A stretch of DNA of 64,000 nucleotides from Geobacter sp. FeAm09 (GTDB lineage Bacteria; Desulfobacterota; Desulfuromonadia; Geobacterales; Pseudopelobacteraceae), in NCBI RefSeq assembly GCF_008330225.1, contig NZ_CP042466.1:2180501-2244500 (forward strand), in the 5' to 3' direction. The position numbers and the translations under genes were made by a program. The stretch's first letter is position 1. Every line of letters starts with the position of its first letter. A model generated the notes under the pieces. It saw nothing but the letters and a program-made list of their open reading frames with translations, was not told the origin of the DNA and made no database searches. This document shows, piece after piece, positions 1 through 10,747 of this stretch.

Positions 1-2678
1 AAGCTCGCCTGCGACATCCCGGCCCTATCGGGTCCCCCGGCCAGGGTCGTCCTGAACGGCACGGTCCGGCTCCCCGTAAAGGGGCAATCCCTGCTGGAAA
101 TGGAAGTCAACGGCGACGCGGATATCAAACAGGCCGAGATCGGCCGTTTCTGGCCCTACTTCGGGAGTCATATCCCCTTCGCCAACCCGGGTGGGCGCCT
201 GGACGTCGCCACCAGCCTCAAGGGCAAGCCCCGGGAGTTCGCCGCCAAGGGAAAAATCCGCGTCAACAACGCCGCCGTGACCTGGCCGACCATTTTCCAC
301 GCCACCGTGGCGCCCCGTTTCCTCCAGGCCGAGTATGACCTGAAACTCACCGGCAAGCTGCTGGATATCAAGACCATCGACCTGAGTACCGACGGCTTCA
401 GGATCAAGGGAAGCGTCCAACTGTACGATTATGCGGGCAAAGATCCGCGCATCGTCGCCAAGGCGGCCACTCCCGGCACCTTCCGCTATGAGGATGTGAG
501 GACCTACGTTCCCTATGGCATCATTCCGGCCGACACCAGCGACTACATCGAGAACAAGATCAAGTCCGGGGTCTTCAAGCTGGATACCGGCGTGCTGGAC
601 GGACGGATCAGCCAGATCGCCCACATGGAACGGGGGGATAATTACAACACCCTGCTGATCCGCGGGCCGGTGGAAAAGGCCGTTCTCAGCTACGGACCCA
701 AGGCGCCAACGTTCAACAACATCAAGGGGACCATCGAGCTGAAAGGGAAGAATTTCAACCTGATCGGCATGACCGGTTCCTTCGGCACGTCACCGTTCAA
801 GCTGCAGGGGTCCATCACGGAGTACAATACCGACAAGCAGAGCGACTACCCGGTCCGCATGGAGATCACCCCCCGCTCCCCCGAGGTCGCCTGGCTGGCC
901 AGGATCGTCGGGGCGAACAAGCTTGAATTCAGCGGCAACTCCAACCTGGTCCTGACCGGCAGCGGCCGTTTTTCGACCTACCGGCTGGACGGCGAATGGG
1001 AGTTGAAGCAGGCCGCCTACAGCTTTCCCGGCGCCATCCGCAAACCCGCGGGCACGGCGAACCACCTGGCCTTCAGTTCGATCCTGCCGCCGGGCGAGAT
1101 CAAGCTGAACAGCGTGACCTACACCCTGCCCCCCTCACCCTCTCCGCAAACGCCCTGCTGCGGTACGGCGACAAGCCCCATCTCGGTTTCGAAATTCAAA
1201 CCAACCCGTTCTGGCTGAGCGAAGCGCTGCCCATCATGCCCATGTGGCAGCAGTATCGCCCGCGGGGGAGGGTCCAGGCCCATATCCGCGGCAGCGGCAA
1301 TCCCGAAGACTTCTCGGCCATGGATTACTCCGGCAGCATCGCCCTGAACACCTTTTCCTTCCTGCCGGACCCGAAACTGAAACCGGTCACCGGCATCAGC
1401 AGCACCATCACCTTCCAGGGGAACAGCCTGGAAACCGGCAGCATGAGCGCGCGCTACGGCGATTCGCTCCTCAATCTGCGCGGCCGGGTCAAGAGCCTGA
1501 AGAACGCCGAAGCCGAGTTAACCCTGGCGTCGCCCCAGTTCTTCCTGCGGGACATCAACCTCGCCCCCCCGCCCCCGGCCAAGGCCAATGCCAGCATCCG
1601 CCGTCTGCATGCCGTGCTGGCCGTCCGGGACGGCAGGTACACCATCAACCGTCTGTCCGGACTTTTCAACGCGTCCAATTTCAGCGTCAGCGGCGACTAT
1701 ACCGCGGGCGCCGCGCCGACGGCCAACCTGGCGCTCAGTTCCTCCAACCTGGACCTGAACGACCTGCTCCTGCTCGCCAGGCTCTCGGACCAGGGCAGCG
1801 CGGATAACCATACGCCGTCGCGGCTGAACCTGAACCTCAAGCTGGCCGCCGAGTCCGGGAAATACGACAAAGTGCTCTTTTCCCGGTTGAACGCCACGCT
1901 GCACCAGGAAAACGGCATCCTCTACCTCCAGGGCATGGAGGCGGGGGTGTACAACGGCAGGGTGACCGCAAAGGGCCGCATAGCGCCGGGCAACGGCCAG
2001 GAGCGGCGCTACGACCTGAATGTCGGCGTCGAACGGGTCAATGCGGAGCACCTTCTCCAGGCGCTGGACGTGACCCGGGAGGTCACCGGCACCCTGAACC
2101 TCTCCGGCGACCTGACCGCCCGGGGAGCGACCCTGGCGGACCTCAAGAAAACCGCCCTGGGCAACGTGAAGCTGCGGCTGGAAAAAGGCACCCTGCGCAG
2201 ATTCAACGTGCTTTCCAAGATGTTCTCGATTCTCAACGTGTCCCAACTGCTTAAATTCCAGCTCCCGGACATGGTGGCGGACGGCATGCCGTACAACAAC
2301 ATCCACGGCAGCTTTGCCTTCAGCGATGGCACCATCGCGACCCAGAACCTCTTCATCAACAGCGACGCCATGAACATCTCGGTCATCGGCAAGGCGGACA
2401 TGGTCAGGGAGGAGCTCAATTTCACCATCGGCGTCCAGCCGCTCCAGACCGTGGACAAGATCGTCAACCGCATCCCGGTGGTGGGCTGGCTGTTGACCGG
2501 CAAGGGCAAATCGGTGGTAACGGCCTATTTCGAGGCCAAGGGCAAATGGTCCGACCCCCAGGTGAGCGCCATTCCGGTCAAATCCATGACCAAGGGAGCC
2601 CTGAATATCTTCAAGCGGGTCTTCGAGTTGCCGGTGAAGCTGTTCACGGATACGGGAGAGGTGATTCTGGGACAATGA
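1..2678 (+). CDS. AsmA-like outer-membrane biogenesis protein, 5' partial, frameshifted
   Basis: The C-terminal 892 or so residues of a large protein that is already open at base 1. The long runs of alternating beta-strand sequence and the C-terminal block (about 2030-2678) match the AsmA_2/DUF3971 (YhdP/TamB-like) type: envelope proteins that span the periplasm and are linked to lipid transport and outer-membrane homeostasis. The reading frame shifts by -1 at the six-C run 1129-1134. Adding one C gives a continuous protein through Tyr-Thr-Leu-Pro-Pro-Leu-Thr-Leu-Ser. Stop is at 2676-2678, convergent with lpxC. The break is probably a sequencing error, since neighbouring genes show the same defect. 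The family assignment rests on overall pattern rather than on catalytic motifs. Confidence 0.75.
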
Positions 2679-2749
2679 CGGACTGCCGGAAACAGGCTGC
2701 GGGGCCTACCGCCTGGCACGCCCCTGCACGCACAACGGGGGAGAAGGTC

Positions 2750-3577
2750 TCAGTAGATGGTGTAATTGGCGGGGTCTGAAAAGAGTTCCTTCAGCAGCAT
2801 GTTGTTGAGGTAATGCCCGGTCTTGTTGGCCTCGACCTTGCCGAGGATGCGGTAGCCGCTGGTATACAGATCGCCGATCAGGTCGAGGATCTTGTGATTG
2901 ACCAGCTCCTTCTTGTAGCGCAGGCCGTGGGGGTTGACCACGTCGTCCTCTCCGATGATCACCGCATTGTCCAGCGACCCGCCTTTAGCCAGGCCGGCCT
3001 TCTGGATGGCCTCGATCTCCTCCAGCATGGTGAAGGTGCGCGAGTTGATGATGGCAAAGGCGTTTTCCACGTCCGTGACCCGTTTCTTCTGCTTTCCCAC
3101 TGGCGCCCGGAATTCGATGGACATGGTGATATCTAGGGTGTTGAGGGGCTTTATCTTGACATAGGCGTCCTTGTGCCGGACTTCCACCGGGCGTTGTACC
3201 TTCAGATAGACGCCGTTTTCGGGGAACTCGTAGACGCCCCCCTTCCACATGCCCTGGTAGAACTCCCAGGCCGAGCCGTCCATGATGGGCACCTCGGGAC
3301 CGTCGATGTACACCAGGCAGTTGGTGATGCCGGAAAAGTAAAAGGCCGCCATCAGGTGCTCGATGGTTGAAACCGAGGCCCCTTCCCGGGCGATCAGGGT
3401 CGAGAGGCGCGTGTCGGCCACCATGTCGTAGCGGGCCGGAATCATCTGGCCGTTGAAGACAAAGGCAATGCCGAACTCGCGGCGGGGAAGGAATTCCAGG
3501 TTGACCGGCTTGCCGGTATGCAGCCCGATGCCGGAGATTTTGAAAATACGGTTGATGGTGGTCTGACGTTTGATCAT
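2750..3577 (-). CDS. lpxC: UDP-3-O-acyl-N-acetylglucosamine deacetylase LpxC
   Basis: Zn-dependent cytoplasmic deacetylase that commits UDP-acyl-GlcNAc to lipid A synthesis. The protein is 275 residues, slightly short for the family (about 300). Zinc ligands are visible: His74 in STIEHLMAA, then His228 and Asp232 in NHKILDLIGDL. Catalytic His255 lies in KTGHYLNN. The N-terminal TINRIFKISGIGLHTGKPV stretch is typical of the family. ATG at 3577 follows a weak GGGAAAG site. It lies 75 bp downstream of cysE on the same strand, so the two may be cotranscribed. It is not in a cell-division cluster, where many proteobacterial lpxC genes sit. Confidence 0.95.
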   Translation of the reverse strand: MIKRQTTINRIFKISGIGLHTGKPVNLEFLPRREFGIAFVFNGQMIPARYDMVADTRLSTLIAREGASVSTIEHLMAAFYFSGITNCLVYIDGPEVPIMDGSAWEFYQGMWKGGVYEFPENGVYLKVQRPVEVRHKDAYVKIKPLNTLDITMSIEFRAPVGKQKKRVTDVENAFAIINSRTFTMLEEIEAIQKAGLAKGGSLDNAVIIGEDDVVNPHGLRYKKELVNHKILDLIGDLYTSGYRILGKVEANKTGHYLNNMLLKELFSDPANYTIY

Positions 3578-3652
3578 TTAATGTAGCTTTCCCAAATGTG
3601 ATTACCCGGCTGCCGCGGCTTTGCGCCCCCCCCGTCGGCGGGGCACGGCGGA

Positions 3653-4327
3653 TCAGCCGTTGATTTTCTTTTTCAGCGCCTCGTGCTCCTCGGCCAGGGT
3701 GGCGTACTTCTTCTCCAGCTCGCGGATCTGATCGAACAGGCAGGAGATGGCCTTGGCCTCCGGGTCGGGCAGTTGTCCGTGCTGCAGGTCGGGACGCGGG
3801 TCTTCCTTCTTTTCCTGGGCCATGACCACCCGGCCCGGGATGCCGACCACAGTGGCGTTTTCCGGCACTTCCTTGACCACCACCGAGTTGGAGCCGATCT
3901 TGGCCCCCTTGCCCACGGTGAACGGCCCCAGCACCTTGGCCCCCGAACCGATCACCACGTTGTCCCCCAGGGTCGGATGACGCTTCACCTTGTCCCAAGT
4001 GACGCCGCCCAGGGTCACGCCGTGGTAGAGGGTCACGTTGTCGCCGATCTCGGCCGTTTCCCCGATCACCACCCCCATGCCGTGGTCGATGAAGAACTTG
4101 CGGCCGATCTTGGCCCCCGGATGGATCTCGATGCCGGTCAGGAACCGGCCGATGTGGGAGATGAAGCGCCCCAGGAAGAACAGCTCGTTGACCCAGAACC
4201 AGTGGGCAATGCGATATATCCAGAGGGCATGCAGGCCGGGATAGCAGAAGACGATCTCCAGGGCATTGCGGGCGGCCGGATCGCGCTCAAAGACGGAATT
4301 GATGTCCTCGCGCAGGTTCTTGAACAT
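3653..4327 (-). CDS. cysE: Serine O-acetyltransferase CysE/EpsC
   Basis: Transfers acetyl from acetyl-CoA to L-serine, the first step of cysteine synthesis, in the cytoplasm. The 224-residue protein has the helical N-terminal SATase domain (1-60), then a left-handed beta-helix of hexapeptide repeats (68-165). Active-site signatures are [13 protein letters not shown] (80-92) and [10 protein letters not shown] (101-110). A charged C-terminal coiled coil (about 195-220) is usual for the short EpsC type. The start was set at 4327 because GGGAG stands just upstream; an in-frame ATG at 4345 would add six residues. It is divergent from fumarase and followed by lpxC on the same strand. Confidence 0.95.
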   Translation of the reverse strand: MFKNLREDINSVFERDPAARNALEIVFCYPGLHALWIYRIAHWFWVNELFFLGRFISHIGRFLTGIEIHPGAKIGRKFFIDHGMGVVIGETAEIGDNVTLYHGVTLGGVTWDKVKRHPTLGDNVVIGSGAKVLGPFTVGKGAKIGSNSVVVKEVPENATVVGIPGRVVMAQEKKEDPRPDLQHGQLPDPEAKAISCLFDQIRELEKKYATLAEEHEALKKKING

Positions 4328-4429
4328 GGTGAAACTCCCGTGCAAACGGTTGAAAATGGTGGTACAGGATTAACATAGCCCCACCAAATCTGTCAATTTT
4401 TATCGCCGGTTTCAGCGTAAACTTAGCTC

Positions 4430-4458
4430 TCGACAAAGGTCGCGCTTTTCACTAAGAT
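4430..4458 (+). promoter_or_regulatory. Candidate sigma-70 promoter for fumarase
   Basis: TCGACA (4430-4435) and TAAGAT (4453-4458) are separated by 17 bp in the cysE-fumA divergent intergenic region, about 95 bp upstream of the fumarase ATG. Judged only by similarity to the consensus. Confidence 0.35.
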
Positions 4459-4552
4459 GCGCCCATTGCGTCTTGTATACAAAACAATTCCGACCCGGCA
4501 CCTACTCACATAACCAAAGCCGAATTTCCGGCACCGAAAGGAGAAGCAGCCC

Positions 4553-6178
4553 ATGTCAACCAAACCGTTCGTCTATCAGGAGCCCTTCCCGCTTGCCACG
4601 GATCAGACCCCCTACCGCAAGATCGAGGGGAGCGAAAAGTACGTCGAATTGGCCGAGTTTGCCGGCAAGCAGGTCATCCGGGTCTGTCCCGAGGCGCTCA
4701 CCATCCTGGCCAACGAGTCCATGCGGGACGTTTCGTTCCTGCTGCGCCCCGCGCACAACGAGCAGGTGGCCAAGATCCTCTCCGATCCCGAGGCCTCCCA
4801 GAACGACAAAGGGGTCGCCATGGCGTTCCTGCGCAACGCCGAGATCTCCGCCCAGTTCGAGCTCCCGGTCTGTCAGGACACCGGTACCGCCACGGTCGTC
4901 GCCAAGAAGGGACAGCAGGTCTGGACCGGCGTCAAGGACGAGGAATGGATCGCCAAGGGGGTCTACAAGACCTACACCGAAGAAAACCTGCGCTATTCCC
5001 AGACCGTGCCCCTGGACATGTACAAGGAGACCAACACCGGCACCAATCTGCCGGCCCAGATCGACATTGCGGCCACGGACGGCGATTATTACAAGTTCCT
5101 CTTCATGGCCAAGGGTGGCGGCTCGGCCAACAAGACCATGCTGTTCCAGGAGACCAAGGCCCTCCTGACCCCGGGCAAACTGGAAAAGTTCCTGGTGGAG
5201 AAGATGAAATACCTGGGCACCGCCGCCTGCCCCCCCTACCACATCGCCTTCGTCATCGGCGGCACCAGCGCCGACGCCTGCATGAAGACCGTCAAACTGG
5301 CCACGGCCAAGGAACTGGACGGCCTCCCCACCCAGGGGAACGAGCACGGCCAGGCCTTCCGCGATCTGGAACTGGAGGCGAAACTCCTTGAGGCGGCTCA
5401 GAAGCTGGGCATCGGCGCCCAGTTCGGCGGCAAATACTTCGCCCACGACGTGCGGGTCATCCGCCTCCCGCGCCACGGCGCCTCCTGTCCGGTGGGCATG
5501 GCGGTTTCCTGCTCGGCCGACCGCAACATCAAGGCCAAGATCACCAAGGACGGCCTGTTCGTGGAGGAGATGGACCGCAACCCCGGCCGCCTGATCCCCG
5601 AACAGTACCGGGGCAAGCACAGCCACGGCGTGAAGATCGACCTGAACAAGCCCATGCCGGAGATTCTGGCCGAGTTGACCAAACACCCGGTCTCCACCCC
5701 GCTGCTTTTGACCGGCACCATCGTGGTGGGCCGCGACATCGCCCACGCCAAGTTCAAGGAGATCATGGACAGCGGAAAGCCGCTGCCCGAGTATCTGCTG
5801 AAGCACCCCATCTACTACGCCGGCCCGGCCAAGACCCCGGCGGGCAAGCCCTCCGGCTCCTTCGGACCCACCACCGCCGGCCGCATGGACTCCTACGTGG
5901 ACGAACTGCAGAGCAAGGGAGGCTCCCTGATCATGATCGCCAAGGGGAACCGCAGCCAGCAGGTTACCGACGCCTGCAAGAAATACGGCGGCTTCTATCT
6001 CGGCTCCATCGGCGGCCCGGCCGCGATCCTGGCCGAGGAGAACATCAAGAAGGTGGAGTGCATCGACTTCCCGGAACTGGGGATGGAAGCGGTGTGGAAG
6101 ATCGAGGTAGAGGACTTCCCGGCGTTCATCCTGGTGGACGACAAAGGGAACGACTTCTTCAAACAACTCGGCCTGTAA
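4553..6178 (+). CDS. fumA: Class I fumarate hydratase, [4Fe-4S] type
   Basis: Reversible hydration of fumarate to L-malate in the TCA cycle; oxygen-sensitive iron-sulfur enzyme of the cytoplasm. The 541-residue length fits the fused single-chain FumA/FumB form. Cluster cysteines are recognisable as Cys107 (PVCQDTGTA), Cys226 (GTAACPPYH) and Cys320 (AVSCSADRN), matching the spacing in E. coli FumA with an offset of two. The C-terminal beta domain carries [26 protein letters not shown] lies 9 bp before the ATG. The gene is monocistronic: its own promoter region lies upstream and a strong hairpin lies downstream. Confidence 0.96.
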   Translation: MSTKPFVYQEPFPLATDQTPYRKIEGSEKYVELAEFAGKQVIRVCPEALTILANESMRDVSFLLRPAHNEQVAKILSDPEASQNDKGVAMAFLRNAEISAQFELPVCQDTGTATVVAKKGQQVWTGVKDEEWIAKGVYKTYTEENLRYSQTVPLDMYKETNTGTNLPAQIDIAATDGDYYKFLFMAKGGGSANKTMLFQETKALLTPGKLEKFLVEKMKYLGTAACPPYHIAFVIGGTSADACMKTVKLATAKELDGLPTQGNEHGQAFRDLELEAKLLEAAQKLGIGAQFGGKYFAHDVRVIRLPRHGASCPVGMAVSCSADRNIKAKITKDGLFVEEMDRNPGRLIPEQYRGKHSHGVKIDLNKPMPEILAELTKHPVSTPLLLTGTIVVGRDIAHAKFKEIMDSGKPLPEYLLKHPIYYAGPAKTPAGKPSGSFGPTTAGRMDSYVDELQSKGGSLIMIAKGNRSQQVTDACKKYGGFYLGSIGGPAAILAEENIKKVECIDFPELGMEAVWKIEVEDFPAFILVDDKGNDFFKQLGL

Positions 6179-6201
6179 GTTTCATCCGATACGATGACAA
6201 A

Positions 6202-6240
6202 CCGAATGGCCACGGGACACCGTGGCCATTCGGCGTTTTG
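6202..6240 (+). terminator. Intrinsic terminator after fumarase
   Basis: Perfect 14-bp stem CCGAATGGCCACGG (6202-6215) / CCGTGGCCATTCGG (6220-6233) with a GACA loop, followed by CGTTTTG. It lies 23 bp after the fumarase stop. The rest of 6241-6412 holds no gene that I can support. Confidence 0.8.
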
Positions 6241-6412
6241 GTGTTCAGGTTTTTACGGCTCAAGCGCAATGGCTAGACTGAAATCGCGATAGTCCGGGCT
6301 TGGTCTTGTGTTTCGTCAATGTGTGGACCTGATACCGTTGTTACACACAATTTCTTCAAATTTGTCCCGCGTCAAGGGCCGCCCCCCTGCCTTCTCCCCG
6401 GAGATTGTAGCT

Positions 6413-6898
6413 TCAACCACGGCGCGCCGCTTCTATGGCAGCAATGTCGATCCTTTTCATCTGCATCATCGCATCGAATGCGCGCTTGGCGGCAGCGGGA
6501 TCGGGATCGGTTATCGCTCTCGTCAGGGCCATCGGCGTAATCTGCCAGGAGAGGCCCCATTTATCCCTGCACCAGCCGCAGGCACTCTCCTCACCGCCGT
6601 TGCCGACGATGGCGTTCCAGTAACGATCCGTTTCGGCCTGGTCAACGGTTGCGACCTGAAACGAGAATGCCCAGTTGTGCTTGACCTCGGGTCCGCCATT
6701 GAGCCCGAGGCAGGGAATTCCCATCACGGTAAACTCGACCGTCAACACATCCCCCTTCTTTCCGGACGGATAGTCCCCCGGTGCGAGGTGCACCGCGCCA
6801 ACGGATGAATCGGGAAAGGTCCTGGCGTAAAATCGCGCCGCATCCTCGGCGTCGCGGTCGTACCAAAGGCAAATCGTGTTCTTTGCTTGCTGCGCCAT
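6413..6898 (-). CDS. VOC-family (PhnB / 3-demethylubiquinone methyltransferase-like) protein
   Basis: A 161-residue protein of the glyoxalase/vicinal-oxygen-chelate fold, PhnB-like subgroup. The N-terminal ITFxLWYD-type strand (here NTICLWYDRDAEDAARFY), the central FTVMGIPCLGLNGGP, and the C-terminal WGLSWQITP are hallmarks of that group. Members are often annotated as 3-demethylubiquinone-9 3-methyltransferase, but few have a proven activity. No enzyme function should be assumed. The last 20 residues form a basic helix. The gene is preceded by GGAGAAGTGTGAC. It lies 64 bp upstream of the PEBP gene's stop on the same strand. Confidence 0.85.
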   Translation of the reverse strand: MAQQAKNTICLWYDRDAEDAARFYARTFPDSSVGAVHLAPGDYPSGKKGDVLTVEFTVMGIPCLGLNGGPEVKHNWAFSFQVATVDQAETDRYWNAIVGNGGEESACGWCRDKWGLSWQITPMALTRAITDPDPAAAKRAFDAMMQMKRIDIAAIEAARRG

Positions 6899-6961
6899 GT
6901 CACACTTCTCCTTCGCGATGTCTTGATTGAGGTGACCTGAATTTCTCCGTTGGTACCAGCT

Positions 6962-7483
6962 TCACCGGCGCTTATACGTCCCCATCAGCTCCCCCTTGGC
7001 CAGGACATGCCCCTGCATGGCCCGTTCAAGCTCACCCTTGGTGGTGGAGTTGCCGAGATGCAGCACGGTATCCAGCGCATAAACCCGGAAGAAGTAGCGA
7101 TGGGTCCCGGTCGGCGGACAGGGACCGCCGTAGCCGGTGCGGTGCCAGTCGTTCTTCCCCTCGCTGGCCTGGGACGGCAGAGCGTGCGCGGGGATCTCCC
7201 GCGTCTGGGGCGGGATGTTCCACACCACCCAGTGCACCCAGGTCCCCATGGGGGCATCCGGGTCGTCCATGACCAGCGCCAGGCTCCGGGTGGCCGGCGG
7301 CACCTTGCCAATGACGAGAGCGGGGCTGGTATCCTCCCCGTCGCAGGTGTGGCGGGCCGGTATGGCCTCCCCCTGGTTGAAACCCGGGCTCGAAACGGTC
7401 AACGTTTCCATCCTGTGTCCCCCCTTTCCCTGGGCGTCGGCGCACAGCACGATCCCCAGCGCCGCCGGCAGCAGTGCCGCCAT
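6962..7483 (-). CDS. PEBP / Raf-kinase-inhibitor-like protein (YbhB/YbcL family)
   Basis: Phosphatidylethanolamine-binding-protein fold, shown by DDPDAPMGTWVHWVVWNIP and the C-terminal GTHRYFFRVYALD. In bacteria the ligand and role are mostly unknown. The start is uncertain. ATG 7483 gives 173 residues with a possible signal peptide (MAALLPAALGIVLCADAQG). An internal ATG at 7411 has the best ribosome site (AAAGGGGGG) and would give a 149-residue cytoplasmic YbhB-type protein. A GTG at 7519 overlaps the upstream stop as GTGA. It sits directly downstream of the adenosine-specific kinase and may be translationally coupled to it. Confidence 0.85.
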   Translation of the reverse strand: MAALLPAALGIVLCADAQGKGGHRMETLTVSSPGFNQGEAIPARHTCDGEDTSPALVIGKVPPATRSLALVMDDPDAPMGTWVHWVVWNIPPQTREIPAHALPSQASEGKNDWHRTGYGGPCPPTGTHRYFFRVYALDTVLHLGNSTTKGELERAMQGHVLAKGELMGTYKRR

Positions 7484-7515
7484 CAGGCGCGCCGTCCCGT
7501 AGCCACGCCCTTCCC

Positions 7516-8004
7516 TCACAGTTTGTAGCCGATCGTGCGCAACAGGCTGTGGCGCTGCTGGCGCTCGTCGTCCGACTCCACCCCCTTGGGGGCAAACCCG
7601 TCGATCACACCCAGGATGCCCCACCCCTGCATGGTGGAGGCGACGATCACCTGGAGCGGGTTGGCCGTGGCGCAGTAGACGCAGCAGACCTCCGGGCAGT
7701 TTTTCACCTGGTTGAGGATGTTGATGGGATAGGCGTCCCGCAGCAGGATGCAGAAGACATGGCCGGCGCCGATGGCCTTCAGGACGGTCGTACACGCCTT
7801 GATCAGCCCGCTGTCGTTCCCCTCGGTACGGATCAGGCAGGGGCCGGACGCCTCGCTGAAGGCAACGCCGAAGCGGGCCTGGGGTACCGTGCCGGCAATG
7901 ATCTCGTACAAATCCTCGGCGGTCTTGATGAAGTGGGTCTGGCCGAGGATGATGTTGCACCCTTCGGGATAGTCGATCTTGACGTTGTGGATCTCCAATT
8001 GCAT
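7516..8004 (-). CDS. Adenosine-specific kinase (PF04008/DUF355)
   Basis: A 162-residue cytoplasmic protein of the small family named adenosine-specific kinase, structurally characterised in archaea and Thermotoga. Features used: the start MQLEIHNVKIDYPEGCNIILGQTHFI split over the first strands, the GVAFSEASGPCLIR and EGNDSG segments, the CCVYCATANPLQVIVA strand, and GxIDGFAPKGVE near the end. Length matches the family. The physiological substrate in Geobacter is not established. It is probably in an operon with the PEBP gene, whose possible GTG start overlaps its stop. The upstream kinase gene ends 90 bp before it. Confidence 0.88.
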   Translation of the reverse strand: MQLEIHNVKIDYPEGCNIILGQTHFIKTAEDLYEIIAGTVPQARFGVAFSEASGPCLIRTEGNDSGLIKACTTVLKAIGAGHVFCILLRDAYPINILNQVKNCPEVCCVYCATANPLQVIVASTMQGWGILGVIDGFAPKGVESDDERQQRHSLLRTIGYKL

Positions 8005-8094
8005 GCCCCCTCCTCCGCACCCGGCTGTTTCGGGCGCTTCGCTTGGCCGCGGCGCCGCAATCGGGACAGCCGTGGTGAATGTTCTCTGCTTCCC

Positions 8095-10479
8095 CTACCG
8101 GTCCAGGATCTCGCGCACCTTCCGCAGCAGTTCCAGCGGTTGGACCGGCTTCATGATGAGTTCGATCCCCTCGTCGATCACCCCGCGATTCCGGATGAAA
8201 TCCGCCGTGTAACCGCTGGCGTAGCAAACCTTCATGTCCGGTTGCAGGCGCCTGATCTCCGCAACGGCCTCCTGGCCGCTTTTTCTGGGCATGATGACAT
8301 CCATCAGAACCAGATGAATCTTGCCACGGTTTGTCGTGAACTTCTCGACCGCCTCCTGGCCATCCTCCGCCAGGATCACCTGGTAACCGTACCTGGTCAG
8401 GATGTTTTCCATGAGGCCGCGCACGTCCACCTCGTCCTCGGCGATGAGGATCGTTTCCGTCCCGACTTCGGGAGCCGCCGGCTCCGCCGCTTCCTGCTGC
8501 GGTCCCGGCCCCTGCCCGCTCACGGGGATATAGATCCTGAAGGTGGTGCCCTGTCCCGGTTCGCTGTAAACATTGATGAAACCGTTATGCTGCTTGACGA
8601 TCCCGTACACGATGGCCATGCCGAGGCCGGTTCCCCTGCCCTCTTCCTTGGTGGTAAAGAACGGCTCGAAGATCCTCTTGCGGGTCGGCTCGTCCATGCC
8701 GCAGCCGGAATCGGAGACCGCGATGCAGGCATAACGGCCCGGCTCGCCGTACCCATGAGCATGGAGAAAGGCGTCGCCAACATCCCGGATGCCCGTTTCG
8801 ATGCTCAAGAGCCCCCCCTTTTGCATGGCGTCCCGGGCATTGGTTGCCAGGTTGATCAAAACCTGCTCGATCTGGGCGCTGTCCACGCAAACGGTGATCG
8901 CGGGGCCGTCGCAGAGAGTTCTGAGCTGGATGTCCTCGCCGATGACCCGGACGAGGAACTTCTGCACATGCTGTACGATGTCGTTGAGATTGGCCGGCCT
9001 GAAGTCCATGACCTCCTTGCGGCCGAAGGTGAGCAGCCCACGAGTCAACTGGGCCGCCTTCTCGGAAGAGGCGACGATCTGCTCGACCTCGTCCCGCTGG
9101 CGCTCATCCAGTTTCGGGTCCATCTGCAACAGGTTGCAGTACCCCATGATAACCGTGAGCACGTTGTTGAAGTCGTGGGCCACCCCGCCCGCAAGCTGCC
9201 CGATGGCCTCCATTTTCTGGGCCTGGCGGAGCTGTTCTTCCATGGTCCGCTGCTCGGTCATGTCGTGGGCCAGCGAGAGCAGGCAATGGCGGCCATCAAC
9301 GGTGATGAGCTCGCCATAGTAGATGCAGGTGAGGTATTTCTCGCCCTTGGAACGCAGATGCAGCTCCACGCCCGAGGTGCGCCCCTTGTCCCGCAACTCG
9401 GTCAACAGCATCTGCCGTTGTTCCGGCGTGATCCAGCCGAGTTCAAGCGACGTGCTGCCCACGGCTTCCTGGCGGCTGAAACCGGAGATCTCGACGAATT
9501 TCTTGTTCACATCCAGGAAACGGCCATCCTCCACCGTGCTGATCGTCATGATGATGGGGGCATTGTCGAAGGACTTGGCAAACTTTTCCTCGCTGAGGCG
9601 CACCGCTTCCTCGATCTGCCTCCGTTCGGCAATCTCCTCCTCCAGAACCATCGCCTGTTCCTGAAGGGTTTCCTGGGCCATCTCCCGCTCTTCGATCTCG
9701 TGCTCCAACGTTACGGTCTGTTCGTAAAGCTCCGTGGTCGTGCGCCCCAGCCTGCGGGTCCCGAAGCCGATCCCCACCAGCCCCAGCAACCAGATGACGG
9801 CATGGTTGATATACACCCCCCGCATCTCCACGCGCATCAGCGCGTAGATCGGCTCCAGCGGGACGGATACGCTCAGTCCGCCCCGCACCTCCCCTTCGCG
9901 ATACCCTTGGGGCGCATGGCACTTGAGACAGGGCTTTTCGGCAAAGAGCGACTTCATGTAACGATAGTACGGCTTGCCGTCGATGTACTCAACCTGGCCC
10001 ACCTCGGTGACGCCCCGCTCAAATGCCGTCAGCGCCCCCTTCTCCCAAGGGTCGGGGGCGTTCCCGCCCCTGATCGGCTTGAGACTGGTGATATGGCCGC
10101 GGCCGGTTCCTTGGTATTCCTGGGCCATTTCAAATACTTGGCGCGTCATGTAGGCCGGATTCATCAGGGTCAGCCGTTTGCCGGAGGGGGTGGTTATATC
10201 CCGCTCGGGGATGTGGGCCAGATAGGGATTAGGCTGGGTGGATTCCGTTGCCGGAACGTACACGCCGCCATGGCGGGACGCCCAGCGGCGATAGAGGAGA
10301 TCCTTCTCGAAGAAGGCCCGGCTCTGCATCTTGCCGAGCAGCAACGCCTCCTCCCGGTGCTGCCGGTGATCCCAGAACAGCGAGTATGCCAAAAGCACTG
10401 TCCAGACCAGCGCAATGATGGCGCCGAAACGTCGTATGCGGTTTCCGGGGGTAGATCCGCTGGATGCTCCCTGTTGCAT
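8095..10479 (-). CDS. Hybrid sensor histidine kinase with periplasmic heme-binding DUF3365 domain
   Basis: 794 residues. TM1 (about 18-36), then a periplasmic Tll0287-like/DUF3365 domain (40-220) containing one c-heme motif CLKCH (184-188), TM2 (223-242), a charged coiled coil (250-300) and a PAS domain (about 300-415). HisKA follows with phospho-acceptor His435 (GGVAHDFNN), a HATPase with Asn547 and the GCGMD and [11 protein letters not shown] boxes, and a C-terminal receiver with Asp727 and Lys777. Heme attachment suggests redox, oxygen, NO or CO sensing; this is inference. The receiver probably takes phosphate from His435, and no output domain is present. GGGGAGG precedes the ATG. No adjacent response-regulator gene is seen. 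Confidence 0.93.
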   Translation of the reverse strand: MQQGASSGSTPGNRIRRFGAIIALVWTVLLAYSLFWDHRQHREEALLLGKMQSRAFFEKDLLYRRWASRHGGVYVPATESTQPNPYLAHIPERDITTPSGKRLTLMNPAYMTRQVFEMAQEYQGTGRGHITSLKPIRGGNAPDPWEKGALTAFERGVTEVGQVEYIDGKPYYRYMKSLFAEKPCLKCHAPQGYREGEVRGGLSVSVPLEPIYALMRVEMRGVYINHAVIWLLGLVGIGFGTRRLGRTTTELYEQTVTLEHEIEEREMAQETLQEQAMVLEEEIAERRQIEEAVRLSEEKFAKSFDNAPIIMTISTVEDGRFLDVNKKFVEISGFSRQEAVGSTSLELGWITPEQRQMLLTELRDKGRTSGVELHLRSKGEKYLTCIYYGELITVDGRHCLLSLAHDMTEQRTMEEQLRQAQKMEAIGQLAGGVAHDFNNVLTVIMGYCNLLQMDPKLDERQRDEVEQIVASSEKAAQLTRGLLTFGRKEVMDFRPANLNDIVQHVQKFLVRVIGEDIQLRTLCDGPAITVCVDSAQIEQVLINLATNARDAMQKGGLLSIETGIRDVGDAFLHAHGYGEPGRYACIAVSDSGCGMDEPTRKRIFEPFFTTKEEGRGTGLGMAIVYGIVKQHNGFINVYSEPGQGTTFRIYIPVSGQGPGPQQEAAEPAAPEVGTETILIAEDEVDVRGLMENILTRYGYQVILAEDGQEAVEKFTTNRGKIHLVLMDVIMPRKSGQEAVAEIRRLQPDMKVCYASGYTADFIRNRGVIDEGIELIMKPVQPLELLRKVREILDR

Positions 10480-10747
10480 ATGCCTCCCCTGTGCCTCGGC
10501 ACAGCCAATATGCTGAAAAACTTCTTATAATCCTACCACCGATTCCCGGACATTCAATCGCTCGCGCTCGGCAAATAATCGACACGCGCGACGGTCAGGC
10601 CGCGCGCGACACCGCCGCTGATGGCGGCAAAGATGCCTAACGGCGCGAAACAACTGAAAACAACGCCATGCCCCTCTTTGTCTGGAATACCGTATCGCAT
10701 CCGTGGTACTATCTCGCAGCAGTCCGATTTTTCGCCACGGAGCAACC
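10480..10747. other. Divergent intergenic region, no gene seen
   Basis: 268 bp between the divergent heme-sensor kinase and yaiI. It presumably holds both promoters, but I see no convincing boxes, hairpins or repeats. Confidence 0.5.

Noticed and set aside
6413-6898. Annotation as a true ubiquinone methyltransferase
   Set aside because: The name is inherited in databases for PhnB-like VOC proteins. There is no SAM-binding motif in the sequence.
7474-10530. A 1018-codon plus-strand open frame
   Set aside because: Antisense to the adenosine-specific kinase and the histidine kinase, which have full motif sets and ribosome sites. No credible protein content.
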